From positions 11,284,001 to 11,348,000 of the forward strand of contig NC_003284.9 of NCBI RefSeq assembly GCF_000002985.6: a stretch of 64,000 nt of DNA, in the 5' to 3' direction. How positions within the stretch are numbered: the stretch's first letter is position 1; each line of letters begins with the position of its first letter. The translations under genes were made by a program, and so were the position numbers. Origin of the DNA: Caenorhabditis elegans. Its lineage: Eukaryota; Nematoda; Chromadorea; Rhabditida; Rhabditidae. The notes below the pieces were generated by a model, which worked only from the letters and a program-made list of their open reading frames with translations, was not told where the DNA came from and ran no database searches. Below are positions 11,183 to 23,368 of this stretch, piece after piece.

Positions 11183-12729
11183 TTAGATTTCTTTTTTCTC
11201 CTCATTTGCTGGTGGAGCTGATGGACCATCGACTTCTTCGATCAAAGAGTGATGCTTGCGCGCATATCGATCCATTGGGATAGTGTCAGTGTTGAATGCA
11301 ACATATCTCTCGGGATGATCTTCGTTCAATGATGTCACAGCAGATGAATCAGAGTCAAGCTGTAATGATATTATTGAAGTAATTTCTAGCAGTTTAAAAA
11401 AAACAAATTTTATCATGAAAATTGAGTCAGAGGTGAAATAGGACAAGAAGAAATAGAAAATAAAAAAGAGCATATGTCATTCGTCCCAATTTCCATCCTC
11501 ATACTCAATGTTATCTAATGATGTATAGTTGGGGTGGAAGTAATCACCAACCTCATTGGTAAACCGGTGAACAAGTCCATCAATGACTTGAGAAGTTCTG
11601 AAAGCACCAAACTGAGCGTCAACGTATGTGAGGAGAAGACATCCATCGAAGTTGAGATAGTCCTTGATAAATTCGTGGGAGCGCGTTGGGTTCATTTTAT
11701 TCTGGAAAAATTGTTTTATTGTGGAAAAATGAGATTGATTATTTTTACCTTGTTGTTCAAATTTGTGGGAATAAGGCTGTGTCTTCTGAAGAGAATCTGG
11801 AAAGCAAAATGGATCATTCCAGCGGTGGTAACAACGAACACAAAGATGAGCCAAAAGTAGAAGCAGATATAAAGCTTTTCAATAATCATATTGAGAATCA
11901 TGATGCAAGAAACTGTGTGTTGATGCTGTTGTCCGAGATTGCGAACTTTGAAATCACAAAGTACAATACGGGGGAAGATACTATCTTCCTTTTCAGCAGT
12001 TCCTTTGAATTCAACGTTCCACAAATGGAAGAATCCCCAGAAATAGTCATCCACGTCAAGGAAATGTTTCAGAAGAACCATTTGCAGAATGCAATTGACA
12101 ATGAATCCTAACTTGAGCAAGAAGTAATTGATGGTAGCTTGAAATCCGTATAACTGAAAACAAAATAGTTATTAAAATTTCTGATACCACCAAGTTATCA
12201 CCTTGTTTGATGAATTGCGAATATCGCTGAGTCTGTTCCAAATCTCTCCGGCAAACGACTCACAAGCTTGAGCTGGCTCCAATTTTTTCAAAGCTCCTTC
12301 AAAAAATCTTAAAGATCCTTTGAGGTTAATTGTGGTTCTTTTGTGAAACAAATTCCAGAGATGATAAGGGAGCACAAACATGGCAGCTTGGAAAAGAAGG
12401 ACAAGTGGTACCCATCTGTAGTAGTTGATGTGACGACCGCCACGAGCCTCATCTGTCACTTCGGTTCCGTTTGGCACAAAGTAGGTGTTCTCGATAAAGC
12501 AGAAATCGTGCACATATCCATCCCAACTACCAGAAAACTCTCGTGGTGTCCAACATTTGATAGGCTGTCCAAAGTATTGCTTGCAAGAAATAGCCAGTGT
12601 CATTGCAACCAGGACAAACGGCGTGAACCAAGCATTAACTCGATCGATCGTGTCGAAGGCAAGCTGGCCTTGCTGCTTACGCAGCATCCCTACTAGTTGC
12701 TCATACAGGGGACCAAAAAATCCCAGCAT
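11183..12729 (-). CDS. inx-2: Innexin gap-junction subunit
   Basis: Four-pass membrane subunit of invertebrate gap junctions and hemichannels. The ATG at 12729 follows a TTTTCAG acceptor by two bases, suggesting a trans-spliced leader or a non-coding upstream exon. Exons: 12202-12729, 11749-12153, then either 11552-11701 plus 11183-11359 (419 aa) or a longer third exon ending at a stop at 11477 (385 aa). Family marks: the FDTIDRVN segment after the N-terminus, the first membrane span, SCKQYFGQPIKCW at the first extracellular loop, YYRWVPLVLLFQA (the innexin YYQWV-type signature) before the second span, and a second extracellular loop with conserved cysteines near DCDF-like LCDFKVRNLG. The C-terminal tail is hydrophilic and differs between the two splice models. 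The name comes from recognising the locus (F08G12.10 as I recall it). Confidence 0.88.
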
Positions 12730-14251
12730 TGCTGAAAATGTTATGTTAATTAAGTAAATATGTAGTTTGAAACGTAAGAAACTACGGTTAACTGATTCAA
12801 AATCGAAAAACATTGGAGTACAAAAACAAGTTGCATGATGATATGAAATACACAAATGTTCCGAATATCTAGATGTTTATTAGCCTCGCAAAAATTAATT
12901 ACTAGCAAGTTGCTTTGATGAGGCTGATAAAAAGGAAACCCTAGATACATTTTAATTACACTAGCGATAAATTTAAATATTAAGAATATTGTACAGAAAC
13001 AAAACAACAGAATTGAAGAAGAAACGCGTTGTGACACCGGAGCTCTCCCACCAAATGGCCAGCGCAAGTAATGCGAACGCGGACCACTACGCGAGGTGTG
13101 CGCACGCAAACGCTACGTGCAGTCTAGAAGAGGTCACACAGCAGAGCGGTCCGCGCTCATCGACCGTATTATCTCGGACCTCCGAGAAACGGCACACAGT
13201 GAGAGAGCGAGAGACTACAGAGAGACGCAGAGAGACCCATCTGCAATGTTGAATGGCACTCGAATATGAGATAACACCTAATAATGACGATGGGAAGAAG
13301 TAATGTGTTCATGCACGAGCAAATACCTAAAAATTAAAAAGGCAAGGAATCGACAATTTGGTTTAATATCTGGTGTAATTTTTTTTTTTTTTTTTGAAAA
13401 AAAAGAATGAGCAAATATTTTAAATACGGTTGGTGTTTTTAAGTACGTCATTCATGTCCACTGCGAGAATCGGGAAATCATGCAGCTGCAATCAACCGTA
13501 CAAGTACTTGTTTGCTCAATAAAAAACTGTGCACAGACATCCCATCATGGAATAGTTTAGTTTGGTCTGTATTAATAATCCAAGTATTAAACTCGATTGA
13601 AATCATACACGGTCGCGCCAAAATAACTGCTCCGTGGATACTGCTAATTTTATCTCGACACCGTTTGCAAGCATGGAGCGCGGTTTCTTAGATTTTTGTT
13701 TCAATCATATTCTATGCTTTTTTTAAATTGTAAAAGACTGAAAAGCTTGCATACGGCCCCTCGACTCAGTATGACAGTACTCAGGGAACGATCATTTTGA
13801 TACGACTCAACTATAACACTTAAAAAAAGGAAAATATGCTTAAACTTGTTTTGCCATTTGACAAAAAAGAAAGAAAAAAGGAGAACTTGAGAATTAAACA
13901 ATTGCCAGTAACTCGGAATGCGAATTGATACTTCTTCACGCATTGATAATTATCCATCCAATTGTTTACTCTAGAGCAATTGCGGTAAATTGATTAAATA
14001 TTGACCTTCATCTTTCGCTGTTACCGCCTTCATCTTCTTTCGTATTTCCATTAAAACAATTTTTCTGGCGTACTTCAATTTTGAATTGCAAGAATTCATT
14101 TGATAAAACATGATCACTGAAAAATAAATAAAGAGAGTCGGACATAAAGTAAGTTCAAAAATTACATCAAAAAAGGAGATCCAGTGAAAAAAACAAAACA
14201 GAAAAATGACAAAAAACAAATTTAACCGGCGAATATGGATGTTTTGAATTT
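12730..14251. other. inx-2 upstream region
   Basis: About 1.5 kb. The part at 12985-13260 is unusually G+C-rich, with purine (GAGAGA-type) runs around 13198-13235; it looks like a promoter or non-coding first exon. A 17-T run (13379-13395) followed by G and eight A could fold into a hairpin. Nothing coding was recognised from 13260 to 14251. Confidence 0.45.
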
Positions 14252-15600
14252 CTAGCTCATATCGATTTCTCCCAAGAAAACACGTTTGTCACTTCCACAC
14301 GAGAGCACTGAAAAATTGAAATTATTGAATGGTCAAACAATGGAAATTTTAAATTTTTGTAATTTATTTTTAACTCACTGATAGGTTCCTTTGGGTGGAA
14401 ATCGGTACAGTTGACACTTCCCATGTGACCTGGAAGCTTGTACACAATTTTTTTCGACAGTGTTTCCCAGACGTAGAGAAAACGATCCGACGAGCCAGCA
14501 GTGATGAATCTCTCACATGGCGACCAAGAACATTTGAGAAGGTTCTTCTCGAAATTGTGATTATGACCAGCAAAAACTCCCACCGAACGTTGTCCTGGTA
14601 CGAATGGTCGAATATCCCATTGTCGAACAGTGCAATCCATTGAATTGGAAATGATGAATTTCCCACTTGGTGACAAAGAGATTCCAGTAATTGTGTCACG
14701 ATGTCCAGTCAGAGTGTAAGTAATCTCGTCACGACGCATGTCCCAAACTTTGAGCACGTTGTCAATTCCACCACTAATCACTTGATCCGAAGAATCATTG
14801 AATGTAACTGCTGTCTGCTGGTATCGGTTGGTGTAAGTCTTCACTGGTTCCTTGGTTCTCATATCATGCACACGACATGTTCCATCGTCACTGGCAGAAG
14901 CGACAAGAGTTACACCACGACGAGACGGATGGACGGCGTTCACAAAGTCTGTGTGAGTTCTGAAGCGACGAGCGCAAGTCCCGGTTTCCATATCCCAGAC
15001 ACGAACACTTTTGTCTGTTCCACAAGAGACCAAACTGCTGCTGTCGGTGGTGAATTTTAAATCCATAACTGCTCCTGAGTGTCCTTTGATTGTAGAAAAG
15101 TTCTCGCATTCGCCGTATACATTCCAGAAGAAGATCTGCAAATCATTGCTTAAAAGGGTTGTTTAGTATGAAGGTAGTTTTATATTCGGTTTTTTCAAGA
15201 CTATACAAAGTTCTACGTTCAATTGTTCTTATTTGCAAAGACCAATTAATAATTAAATCATAGAATTTAATATTTGAATATAAATTCTTGAGACCACAAG
15301 GATTTGAAAAAAACTCACTTTCTGGTCGTATCCACTAGTCGCTAAGCATGTTCCATCTGGGCTGAATGCACCGGTGTAAATTTCTCCTTCATGACCTAGC
15401 AAAACCATTGTTGGTGCCTGAAAATATAGATTTCTGTTTGTTGTTTGATAAATGTTTAATATTTACCATCAAATTGGAGAATCTCTGCGCAGTTTGCTGT
15501 GGAAATCCAGAGCTGACCAGTTGCTGTCCCGAAGCTGAAATGTTTTATAAAAATAAATTACACAAAATTATAAAATAAACTTACAAGTAACAAGAGCCAT
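14252..15600 (-). CDS. snrp-40.2: U5 snRNP 40-kDa-type WD-repeat protein (SNRNP40 homologue)
   Basis: Structural subunit of the U5 snRNP in the spliceosome, nuclear. Exons 15585-15600, 15467-15534, 15319-15417, 14379-15135 and 14252-14307 join in phase to 331 residues. It is a seven-bladed WD40 propeller almost from end to end: repeats open with LLGHEGEIYTGAFSPDG, IKGHSGAVMDLKFTTD, FRTHTDFVNAVHPSRRG, LTGHRDTITGISLSPSG, FAGHNHNFEKNLLKCSWSP and LPGHMGSVNCTDFHPKEP. Order, spacing and segments such as VTFNDSSDQVISGGIDN match human SNRNP40 (WDR57) closely. The protein ends FLGEIDMS. I recall two C. elegans paralogues, snrp-40.1 and snrp-40.2, with this X-linked copy being the second; the number is from memory. 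Its promoter faces the divergent gene starting at 16304. Confidence 0.85.
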
Positions 15601-16303
15601 CGTTGTGTTGGTAAATGTTGGGTTCCACTGGAAAAACAAATTTGAACACTGGAAGACGTTTTCGAATAGACAATGACGATGCAGTGTGAGAAACGCGGAG
15701 ACGAGTTGTAAATGCAATGCGGTGGAGCGCGTTTACATTTTCTAGTGCGCACACTTGCCGTTCGTCCTCCCTCCCTGGCAGCAGGTCGGGTCTCCTCTCA
15801 ATGTCTGCCGGCGCTGAGAAGAGAGCATAGGAAAGAAGGAAAGTAAAAAGAAACAAAGAAGAGTGAGAAGAGCTGCTGTGTGGCAACCAACGACCGCATG
15901 GAAATTTGTGGAGGCCACGAGAAAGAGTGCACATTACAGAAAAAAAAACAAATTTTTGCCAACTAGGCAGAAGAGCGTGGTTCACACGGAGAGTGGAGAC
16001 GACATGGAGATAAACATTGGATTCTGTCCGCTATCAGTTACCTTTAGACGTTATCAAGGCGAAAAAACGCTTGAGGCTACGTACGCATCAGGCTTGCCAA
16101 AAAAGGTTCCCCTGGCAACCTGCCAACTCTCCAAGCCATCTCCACTTTTCTTTCCTCCCATGCTGAATCTTTTGTACATTATATCAGTTTAGAGTTTTTT
16201 TCCGTTTCTCATTGTTGCTTTTTCGTTTTGATTGTTTTACATATAAATTCATATGTTTTCAGATACTCAGAATATATTTCTCAATCAATTCATTGCGGCA
16301 CTG
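15601..16303. other. Divergent promoter region
   Basis: Lies between snrp-40 (minus) and the novel gene (plus). G+C-richer than its surroundings, with CCTCCCTCCCTGG at 15766-15778 and several purine-rich blocks. Long pseudo-ORFs run in both directions (for example 15581-15985 minus) but have no domain and no supporting splice sites, so I read it as shared promoter and 5' UTR or outron sequence. Confidence 0.45.
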
Positions 16304-17913
16304 ATGTTGCAAAGTGATCAAGAGCAATTGCTCCAGGCGCAGCAAGCGTTGAACAGGCTGAATCTTTATCAAATAACTCAGCGAATTGTTACGAATCAAC
16401 AAAACCAATTTGTTACCCAACAACATGATCAATCAGTTCAACCAAACCATACAAGCAGCCCGGCCTACTATGACGAAAATATAAGAACACGAAATGAGGA
16501 AATAGACGGAGCGATTGAGTATCACAGAAATATCCAACCTTTGGAGCACATATCCACTTGTATACTCAATCACATTAATCAATTCTCAATGCAGGAAAAA
16601 ATGGAGTGGTTACACGACCGACCAAAAGCCGTTGAGACTTTGCAACAACGTTCCACTGTTCTTCTGCATGAATTAAGTAAGTCAATTGTTAACACCAATA
16701 AAATAATGTAACAATAATTTCAGCAAACGTTGATGACTTTTCACGCTTGTTCGGTCTCATGAATTTTGGCGAGCGCCAAGTGGGTCTAACGTCAATCCAA
16801 CAAGAGTATCAGAAAATCCATGCTGTTCTTCAAGAATATCTACAGTTCCAGCAAACTAAAACTATATTGCTTTTGGCTGCACGAATCTTTGGATCGTCTT
16901 TACTCAATGGTGGGTTTGAGTTTACAATTTTTACGTGCTGAGTTGTACATCAAAATTTTAACTTTCAAAAAATATAAATTAAGTATTTTCTAGCAAACAA
17001 ATTGTCAACGTTAGCGTATCTAGCTGAATATGAAATTTGGTTGTTTAGTGCCATTTTTATTTTTGTTAACAATGAAAACTTTGAAGCTATATTTATGTAA
17101 AAGTCAGCTAATTAAGCAACAAAACTACAAAATATGGAGGTTTACGTAGAATTTCAATTCAGCAGTTCCAAATAATCAGCTTGCTCAACTGATGTACACT
17201 TTCCCGAAACCTGAAGGTGCAATGCAAACCCTCAATTATAATGTTCACAATGGGCTTGGACCATCAACACTCAGCTCACCAGGAAAGATTAAGGAGAAAA
17301 AAAGCTTCACCCAATATAGGAAGATTAATGAACGGTTCTCTCAAACAAAATCACCTACCTTATACACAAACATCTTCGGCGAAACTTCGATGTCAGTTAT
17401 GAACGCAGCCAATGCCATCAGATCCTGGGAAGACAGAAAAGCTGTTGCAGAGCATATTCATACCTATGTTGAGAAGAAAAGTTTACTTCACGAATTCGTT
17501 CGCAAAATTTCAAGTGAGATTGAGTTCAAGTTTATAAAAGCGTCAATACTTTTTTTGCAGATATTGGACTTCGAGAGCTCAGTGGTTTCTTTGGGGCAGC
17601 AAGAAAACCACTTCCATGGGATGCAAAGGAAAATCAAATCTTTGAGATGGTTTTCCCAAAGTTAGCTGTCTTTTTATACGCAACAAATCGAACCCCACAT
17701 GTCGTCGCAGAAATGGAGCTTCTCTCTGAACATCAATACGATTTCAAGAAACATTTCAAAACGGCCAACAAGAAAAAATACAATCCAGTGAGTTTCAAAT
17801 GAATTGTGTTCGTTACTCATTGTTACTCTCAGAATGGGCTCTGTTATTTGGAGGATATTCTGGATGTCTTCGAGGGACAACAGAGAAAGTATCCAAACTG
17901 GGATACCAATTGA
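16304..17913 (+). CDS. Unrecognised protein, 405 aa, Gln-rich N-terminus
   Basis: No known family recognised. Exons 16304-16676, 16724-16909, 17163-17513, 17561-17787 and 17833-17913 all have good donors and acceptors and stay in phase, so the gene is well supported. An ATG at 16253 overlaps the TTTTCAG acceptor at 16256-16262 and would be removed by trans-splicing; 16304 is the next in-frame ATG. The first 70 residues are Gln/Asn-rich and helical (QEQLLQAQQALNRL). A charged middle follows (TSIQQEYQKIHAVLQEYLQF), then residues about 255-405 with aromatic, conserved-looking blocks: VMNAANAIRSWEDRK, GLRELSGFFGAARKPLPWD and YDFKKHFKTANKKKY. No signal peptide, membrane span or zinc-binding pattern. 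It starts about 700 bp from snrp-40, divergently, and is convergent with the RABL6 gene. Confidence 0.75.
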
Positions 17914-18293
17914 GTCAAATTATACTCCGGTCATTTCAATTCGCCAATATCTCCAATTCATGTTCTGTGATGCCATCTTCAATGATCCCCGTTATTTTTA
18001 ATTTCCTGAATATCATTTGTCATTTGATTTTAATAATTTATTCTCGACACATTTTTTTACATTCTTCATTCAAGTAAGGGCATAATAAATAATAATAAAC
18101 TTTAATTACATTTTCTGTTTCTTTTCCAAGAGCTCTAACCATAAAATAAAAATGATTTAAGCTTTTTGTGAAACTTGCGTATTGGAAAACAAAAAACATA
18201 TTATCGAGCTGCACCTTGGCAATGATTTGGCAAAACTTGATAAAATGCCTGACCGAGTTAGTGATTGATATAAGTTTTCAGTAGCCAATTTGC
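17914..18293. other. Convergent 3' intergenic gap
   Basis: Tail-to-tail spacer. It holds AATAAA-type poly(A) signals around 18084-18098 for the plus-strand gene and presumably the RABL6 3' UTR. Nothing else seen. Confidence 0.5.
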
Positions 18294-21200
18294 TTAAAGT
18301 GGATCATAGCCGCCACTGGCAACGTTATCATCGGCAGGACCTAAAAAGTCTTCGAGAAGAGATTGGGATGTTTTTTCGGCAGCCTTCTTTTTTGGAGTTT
18401 TCTTGGATTTCTTTGTCAATTTTTCTTCCTGCTCAGCTTCCTCCTCTGCCTTCACCTTTTTCGTACTTTTTTTGGTCTTTTTCTTTTTCGTGATTTTTTC
18501 CTGTAAATGAACATTTAACTTTTTTCATGTGAAAGTAAACGTACGATTTTATCGATTTCTTCCAAAGAATCATCCAAATTCACCGGTGTTCTAGACTCCG
18601 ATGATGGTTTATCGTCGGAAATAGGTGCGAAAATGTCCAATGTTGGCTTTGTTATAGGTTCCGGAAGTTCCACTCCGAATTCTTCGTCGCTGCTGTTGTG
18701 TTGCTCAGGCACCTGAAACAATGCTTTAAAGATTCGATGGATATGGTATGATATCAAATACAAACGGAGTAAAATTTCAAAAAAAAAACAGGAAAATGAT
18801 TTAGTATTCACAAAAATAACCGAACGGTCAAAGCCGGTTTTTAAGATGCCTGTTTTATTTTCTGAAAAATTGCTACACTATAATTATTTTGAAAATTATG
18901 ATACAATTGTTCACTGCCAATCTTCGAATTTAAAATGGAAATTTAGTTTTTTTATTGAATGACAAAAGGTCGAGCACGTTATTAGATTTTATTTACTGAA
19001 CGTACACTAAAAATTACTAACATTTTTTGTTTTAAATATATTGCTTTTATATTACATTAAAAATTCTTACCGTATTAGTTGACTTTGGTGACTGGTCATC
19101 AGAACCAAGCCAAGCATCCAAATCGTCTGACGTCATGGCAACTGTTAAGGGGTTGTTCGTAGGAAGTGGTGGTGGTGCTTCGAATTTTGGACTTTCAAAG
19201 CTCTGTAAATGTTTCTTGTTTATAAAATTCCTCTCTCGAAATAAGTGAACCTCTGATGCAATTGGCGGTTGTTCAATAACGGGCGAATCGACGTCATCGT
19301 CATGGACTTTAACATGATACGCTGTAAACATGAAATTCAAACACTTATAAGAAGTAATAACATCAAATCATCGTGACTATAAAAACTAACCGATTGGAGT
19401 TGACACTTCTCTTTCCACAGTTTCGGGTACTGCCAACTTCTTCAAATTCGACTGTACTTTTCTCTGCTCTCCAGCTTTTGCCATTCTTTCCATCAACTCA
19501 TCGTCAACTGAGAAATCCTCTTCGAACTTCCAAACCATGTTATTTTCAGTCTCACTAAAAAAAGTTAAATTGATGATTATAATCCATACCCAGCTATTAC
19601 CTATCACTTTCGCTTTGTTTGGGTTTAGTAACTCCATGGTTTTTTGTTTCTTGTTTTTCCCCTAAAAAGGTGTTGATACCGTCTTCATCTTCATCACCAA
19701 CCATCTCGAAGGAGTGTTTACGGGTTGTTTCAGATGCAGGTTGTGTTGCTAAAAAAATATATATTATTGAAAAAATAAACACGGCATTCGTATGTCATTC
19801 ATCCACAACAGGCTGTCAATTTCTTGAAAACCACGTTAAAAATGTTGTGACACTTTTGCTCAAATTTGTTTCTGAGATTCACAAACAGACTTCCGATTTT
19901 TTACTGTGACAGTTTTCCACTCAAAATGTAAATTCGTACCATTATTTTCTGACTGATCTATATTCGCGCGTGGAATCGTCGGTCTGAAATATTCTAAAGT
20001 AATTATTTCAGGTTCCTATTTTTCTCACGGCGTGAGCCTTTGTCCTGGAATTGGTTGTCCGCCACCCATGACTCTTCCAGACGTTTGTACAGCACCTTGT
20101 CTTGCCATTTCACTCTTTTTGTCTGCATACTCTCTTCTCTTCTGGTTCACAAGTTCAATAAAACTGAAAAATTCAAATTCTATTTTAAGAGTTTTTCGTA
20201 ATATTCATGACTGCGCTTACGTGTCATAGTCGGCCTCTGGGGTCTCCTGATAGCAGTCAAGCTCGTGATAGCTAGACACAATTTCTGATTTATTCGTTTC
20301 TAATTGTCTGATTAATGATTCACGCTGAAACGTCATTAGTGAGAACTTGAGTAAAAACAAAATAATACCTGAAGGCAAAGGAAAGGGATGTTGAAAAAGT
20401 GATGTACGAATTTTAGTCCAAATGCATATCGCATTGATGCCGGGGCAAAACGAGCACGTGGAGAACCATCTGGGGAAGGATGACTACTGAAAGCAAAAAT
20501 TCAGATAAATTGTATTTTTGAAAATGAAAATCTTACCTATTGAACAGCTCAACAAATGTCGAGCACTGTAGATCGGTGACTTGACGGTGATGACCCATGT
20601 CTCGACGATTTGCCAGAACAAGAACAGGAATCTTGTTCGGAACTTTCACAATCTCCTTTTGTACATACTCCCATGTCCACGTTTTTGTAATATCAAATAC
20701 AAAAATGACACCATTTGTTCCTTTGTAAACATCGACAAAACGTGCATCGCAGGCTGTGTCCTCGTACTGAAATATGTGGAATATTACTGATTTTGTCAAT
20801 AAAATTAAAGTGTGTTTGTTGAAATTTTAGTTTGAAATCAAAAATTTATCATGCTGTTAAGTTTTTGTTTCTTGATTTGAACCCATGTCAAACATTTGAT
20901 GTGGAAACGGTAATTTACTTGAAATGAATTTGCAAAATCCAGTTTAACTAATTTTTGGCATTTTGGATGTTTCTAAATTAGTTTAACTTTAAACCTTTTG
21001 TCCATTCAAACCACTGACATTGATTCTGAAACTAGTTTAATATTAGCTCAGAAAGATTGATACGCATTAACAAATCATGTTGTTATGTTTTCAACCTATC
21101 ATTTCCCACGCAAGTCAAATACCACACTCTACATATCGATGAGTTTTCTGAACTATTCGTGAAATGCGCTGTAACCGGTTTGTTGCAATATCACTTTGCA

Positions 21201-21873
21201 TTTTTTAAACGATTTCTTATTCCGTTACCAGTGTACAAACATTGTCGGAAAATTCTTTCAAAGATTTCCATTCTTCGCTGAGGATATTTCTTCTTTAAAC
21301 TATTTTCAGTTGTACGCATTTCTTAAGTTTTTCAATTTAAGACTTACATCTAAACCATCATTTTTATCCATCCCATTGTTCGCCAATTTTAACTTGTCAT
21401 CCTTGACCCTTTTCTTAGTGGATTGATCTACAATATCCCAAACATCAACTTTGACAACGTCATCCGTTGCGCGATAGTTCCAGTTGATGTTGGCTACCTG
21501 GAATCAAACTTTGAGTATTTTTCAAATTTTGAATTTTTTGATGCAAGCAAAGTCTGTATCCATATCCAAGCAAATACGAGATCTTACTTGAATCTCTTCG
21601 GTTGCCACGTATTCCTCTTGAAATGAAAGCCCTTGAAGTCGTTTCCATAGACAAGTTTTACCGACGTTTCTGTCTCCGCGAATTACAATCTTCACTAAAA
21701 ACATTTAATTACCAGAAGCAGGTGAAATGGAAAAAAAACTAACAGTTGTACTGTACTCCTCGAGCGAATTTTCTCTGCAATTCCGCGTCGACTCGTTGTA
21801 CACCTGACGGCATAACAGTCGACTTGTTCTCTTCTTTGTCACCACCCAATTTTTTTCGTATTGCGGAGAACAT
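18294..21873 (-). CDS. Rab-like GTPase of the RABL6/PARF family
   Basis: Large atypical Rab-like protein. The ATG (21873) directly follows a TTATTCAG acceptor, typical of a trans-spliced start. It begins [12 protein letters not shown], followed by [12 protein letters not shown], as in human RABL6. P-loop GDRNVGKT in the second exon (near 21670). The segment [12 protein letters not shown] supplies the DxxG-like region. The base-binding motif is NRRD (about 20600) rather than NKxD, as RABL6 also deviates. Later exons are acidic and low in complexity, with [23 protein letters not shown] text. The last exon (18294-18500) is a Lys-rich tail ([11 protein letters not shown]) followed by [11 protein letters not shown], again like RABL6. 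At least ten exons; a 0.65-kb intron (about 20770-21425) has no visible genes. Human RABL6 is linked to p53/RB growth control; that role is not shown here. Confidence 0.85.
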
Positions 21874-23368
21874 CTGAATAATTTTTTGAAGAAGATTTGT
21901 TTGGTGCAAGTGCAAGTAGTGCTCAAATAACATTCAAAAAAGGTATTATTGTCTTGAAATAAAACAAGAGGAAAGACAGTACGTCTTATCAAAAATTGAC
22001 AACAAAAAGATAAGATTTCTTATTGTTTTTATTTGTAATCGGTACATTGAACGAATTAATGGAAAAATTGGAAAAATTGAATTATCCGTACTTCGTTTTT
22101 TGAGCGAAAATTTTATGTTTTCTTCACACAACGGGGTTCCATTTGGCGTATCGCTGAAAAAACACGAATTCATACTTTATTCAAAGCTTTTTGACGGGTC
22201 CTGTGTATTTATTTCATTTACAACACTGAAGCTGAATCCAATCAAATCCTAGACGCAACGGATCACCAGAAGATCATCAGTAACAAATGATAAATGGAAT
22301 TTGTTATTCTACCATGTCATGACCATCTTGTTCTGTCCTGTAATTCAACTTTCCTCATTTTATTTTTAAAATTTTTTGTTTTAAACGAAGAAATTTAAAT
22401 TAAACTAGGCGTTTTGAAAAAAAAAATCCGTCAGTTTTAAAAAGTATTCTTACACAAACTTTTGACTGTGTTTTAAAATTTTAAATAATTTGTTTTCCAA
22501 ATTAAACAAAAACTCACGTTGCATCAGGACTGAAGTGTCATAAACCGCTGTCAATCGGAGCACTGTCTTTGTTTTATCCAATTGGAGTTTTCATTTATAA
22601 AATGATTTTTGTGTGATTTTTTGCAAGCTGGCGTACAGATTTTCTTAATTGTCTGGCAACCCTTAGATTTTCTTCACAACTGATGTTAATCCCTGAAACA
22701 AAAAGTACGGTCAAGGCAACGCCCTTAAATCAATATTCAGGCAGAAAAGAAGTGTGCGGAGAAGAGTGTTCGACGGCAAGCAATACACTGGAGGCAATAG
22801 GATAGACGTGGTGGCCACCGAATGAATAGGGAGGCCTCTTTTTTGCAGGAGGGCTCTTTTCGTTTATATGCCTCGGTGAGCTGGCACTTAACGTTTTGTG
22901 TCGTTCCAAACCTAATAATCGGTGAAGACAACAAAAAATTGGTTTCTGATCAGACATTATTGGAACTTGTGTTTCAGATTTATCAAAATTATTGCAACTA
23001 AATTAGATTTGAAAAAAACAACTCAACGAACACATCATTTTCTGTTTTCAATCAATAAATAAAATCAAGTTAGAAAACATTTTACAATTATTGTTGAAGT
23101 ACATTAATAAATTTTCAAAATAATAATTAAGCGTCGAGGTAATATCAATTTAGGTTGTTCTACACATCGTATTCGTGGCAGAGCTAACAAGAAAAGGCCG
23201 GGGACTAAGAATCCAGCCGTCTCGGCCCTCAGTCCACTACACCCGTCCACCTCTTTTTCACAGCGTCTTTTTTATTGATTAATACCTGGTCCTTTCGTGT
23301 TACTTTAAACGTTTAATTATTCATTATGATATGTGAAAAATATGTTTTTATTGGTTTTCAGAAGAAAA
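21874..23368. other. RABL6 / vhl-1 divergent intergenic region
   Basis: About 1.5 kb, with two short possible exon-like ORFs (22730-22957) that I do not trust. A G+C-rich hairpin (GGCCG 23196-23200 with CGGCC 23223-23227) lies about 140 bases before the vhl-1 start. The vhl-1 outron ends at TTGGTTTTCAG (23351-23361). Confidence 0.45.

Noticed and set aside
12343-12757. Plus-strand ORFs overlapping inx-2
   Set aside because: Antisense to conserved innexin sequence and without recognisable protein features.
22730-22957. Minus-strand ORF between RABL6 and vhl-1
   Set aside because: Two overlapping frames are open, neither resembles a protein family; no acceptor/donor pair joins it to RABL6.
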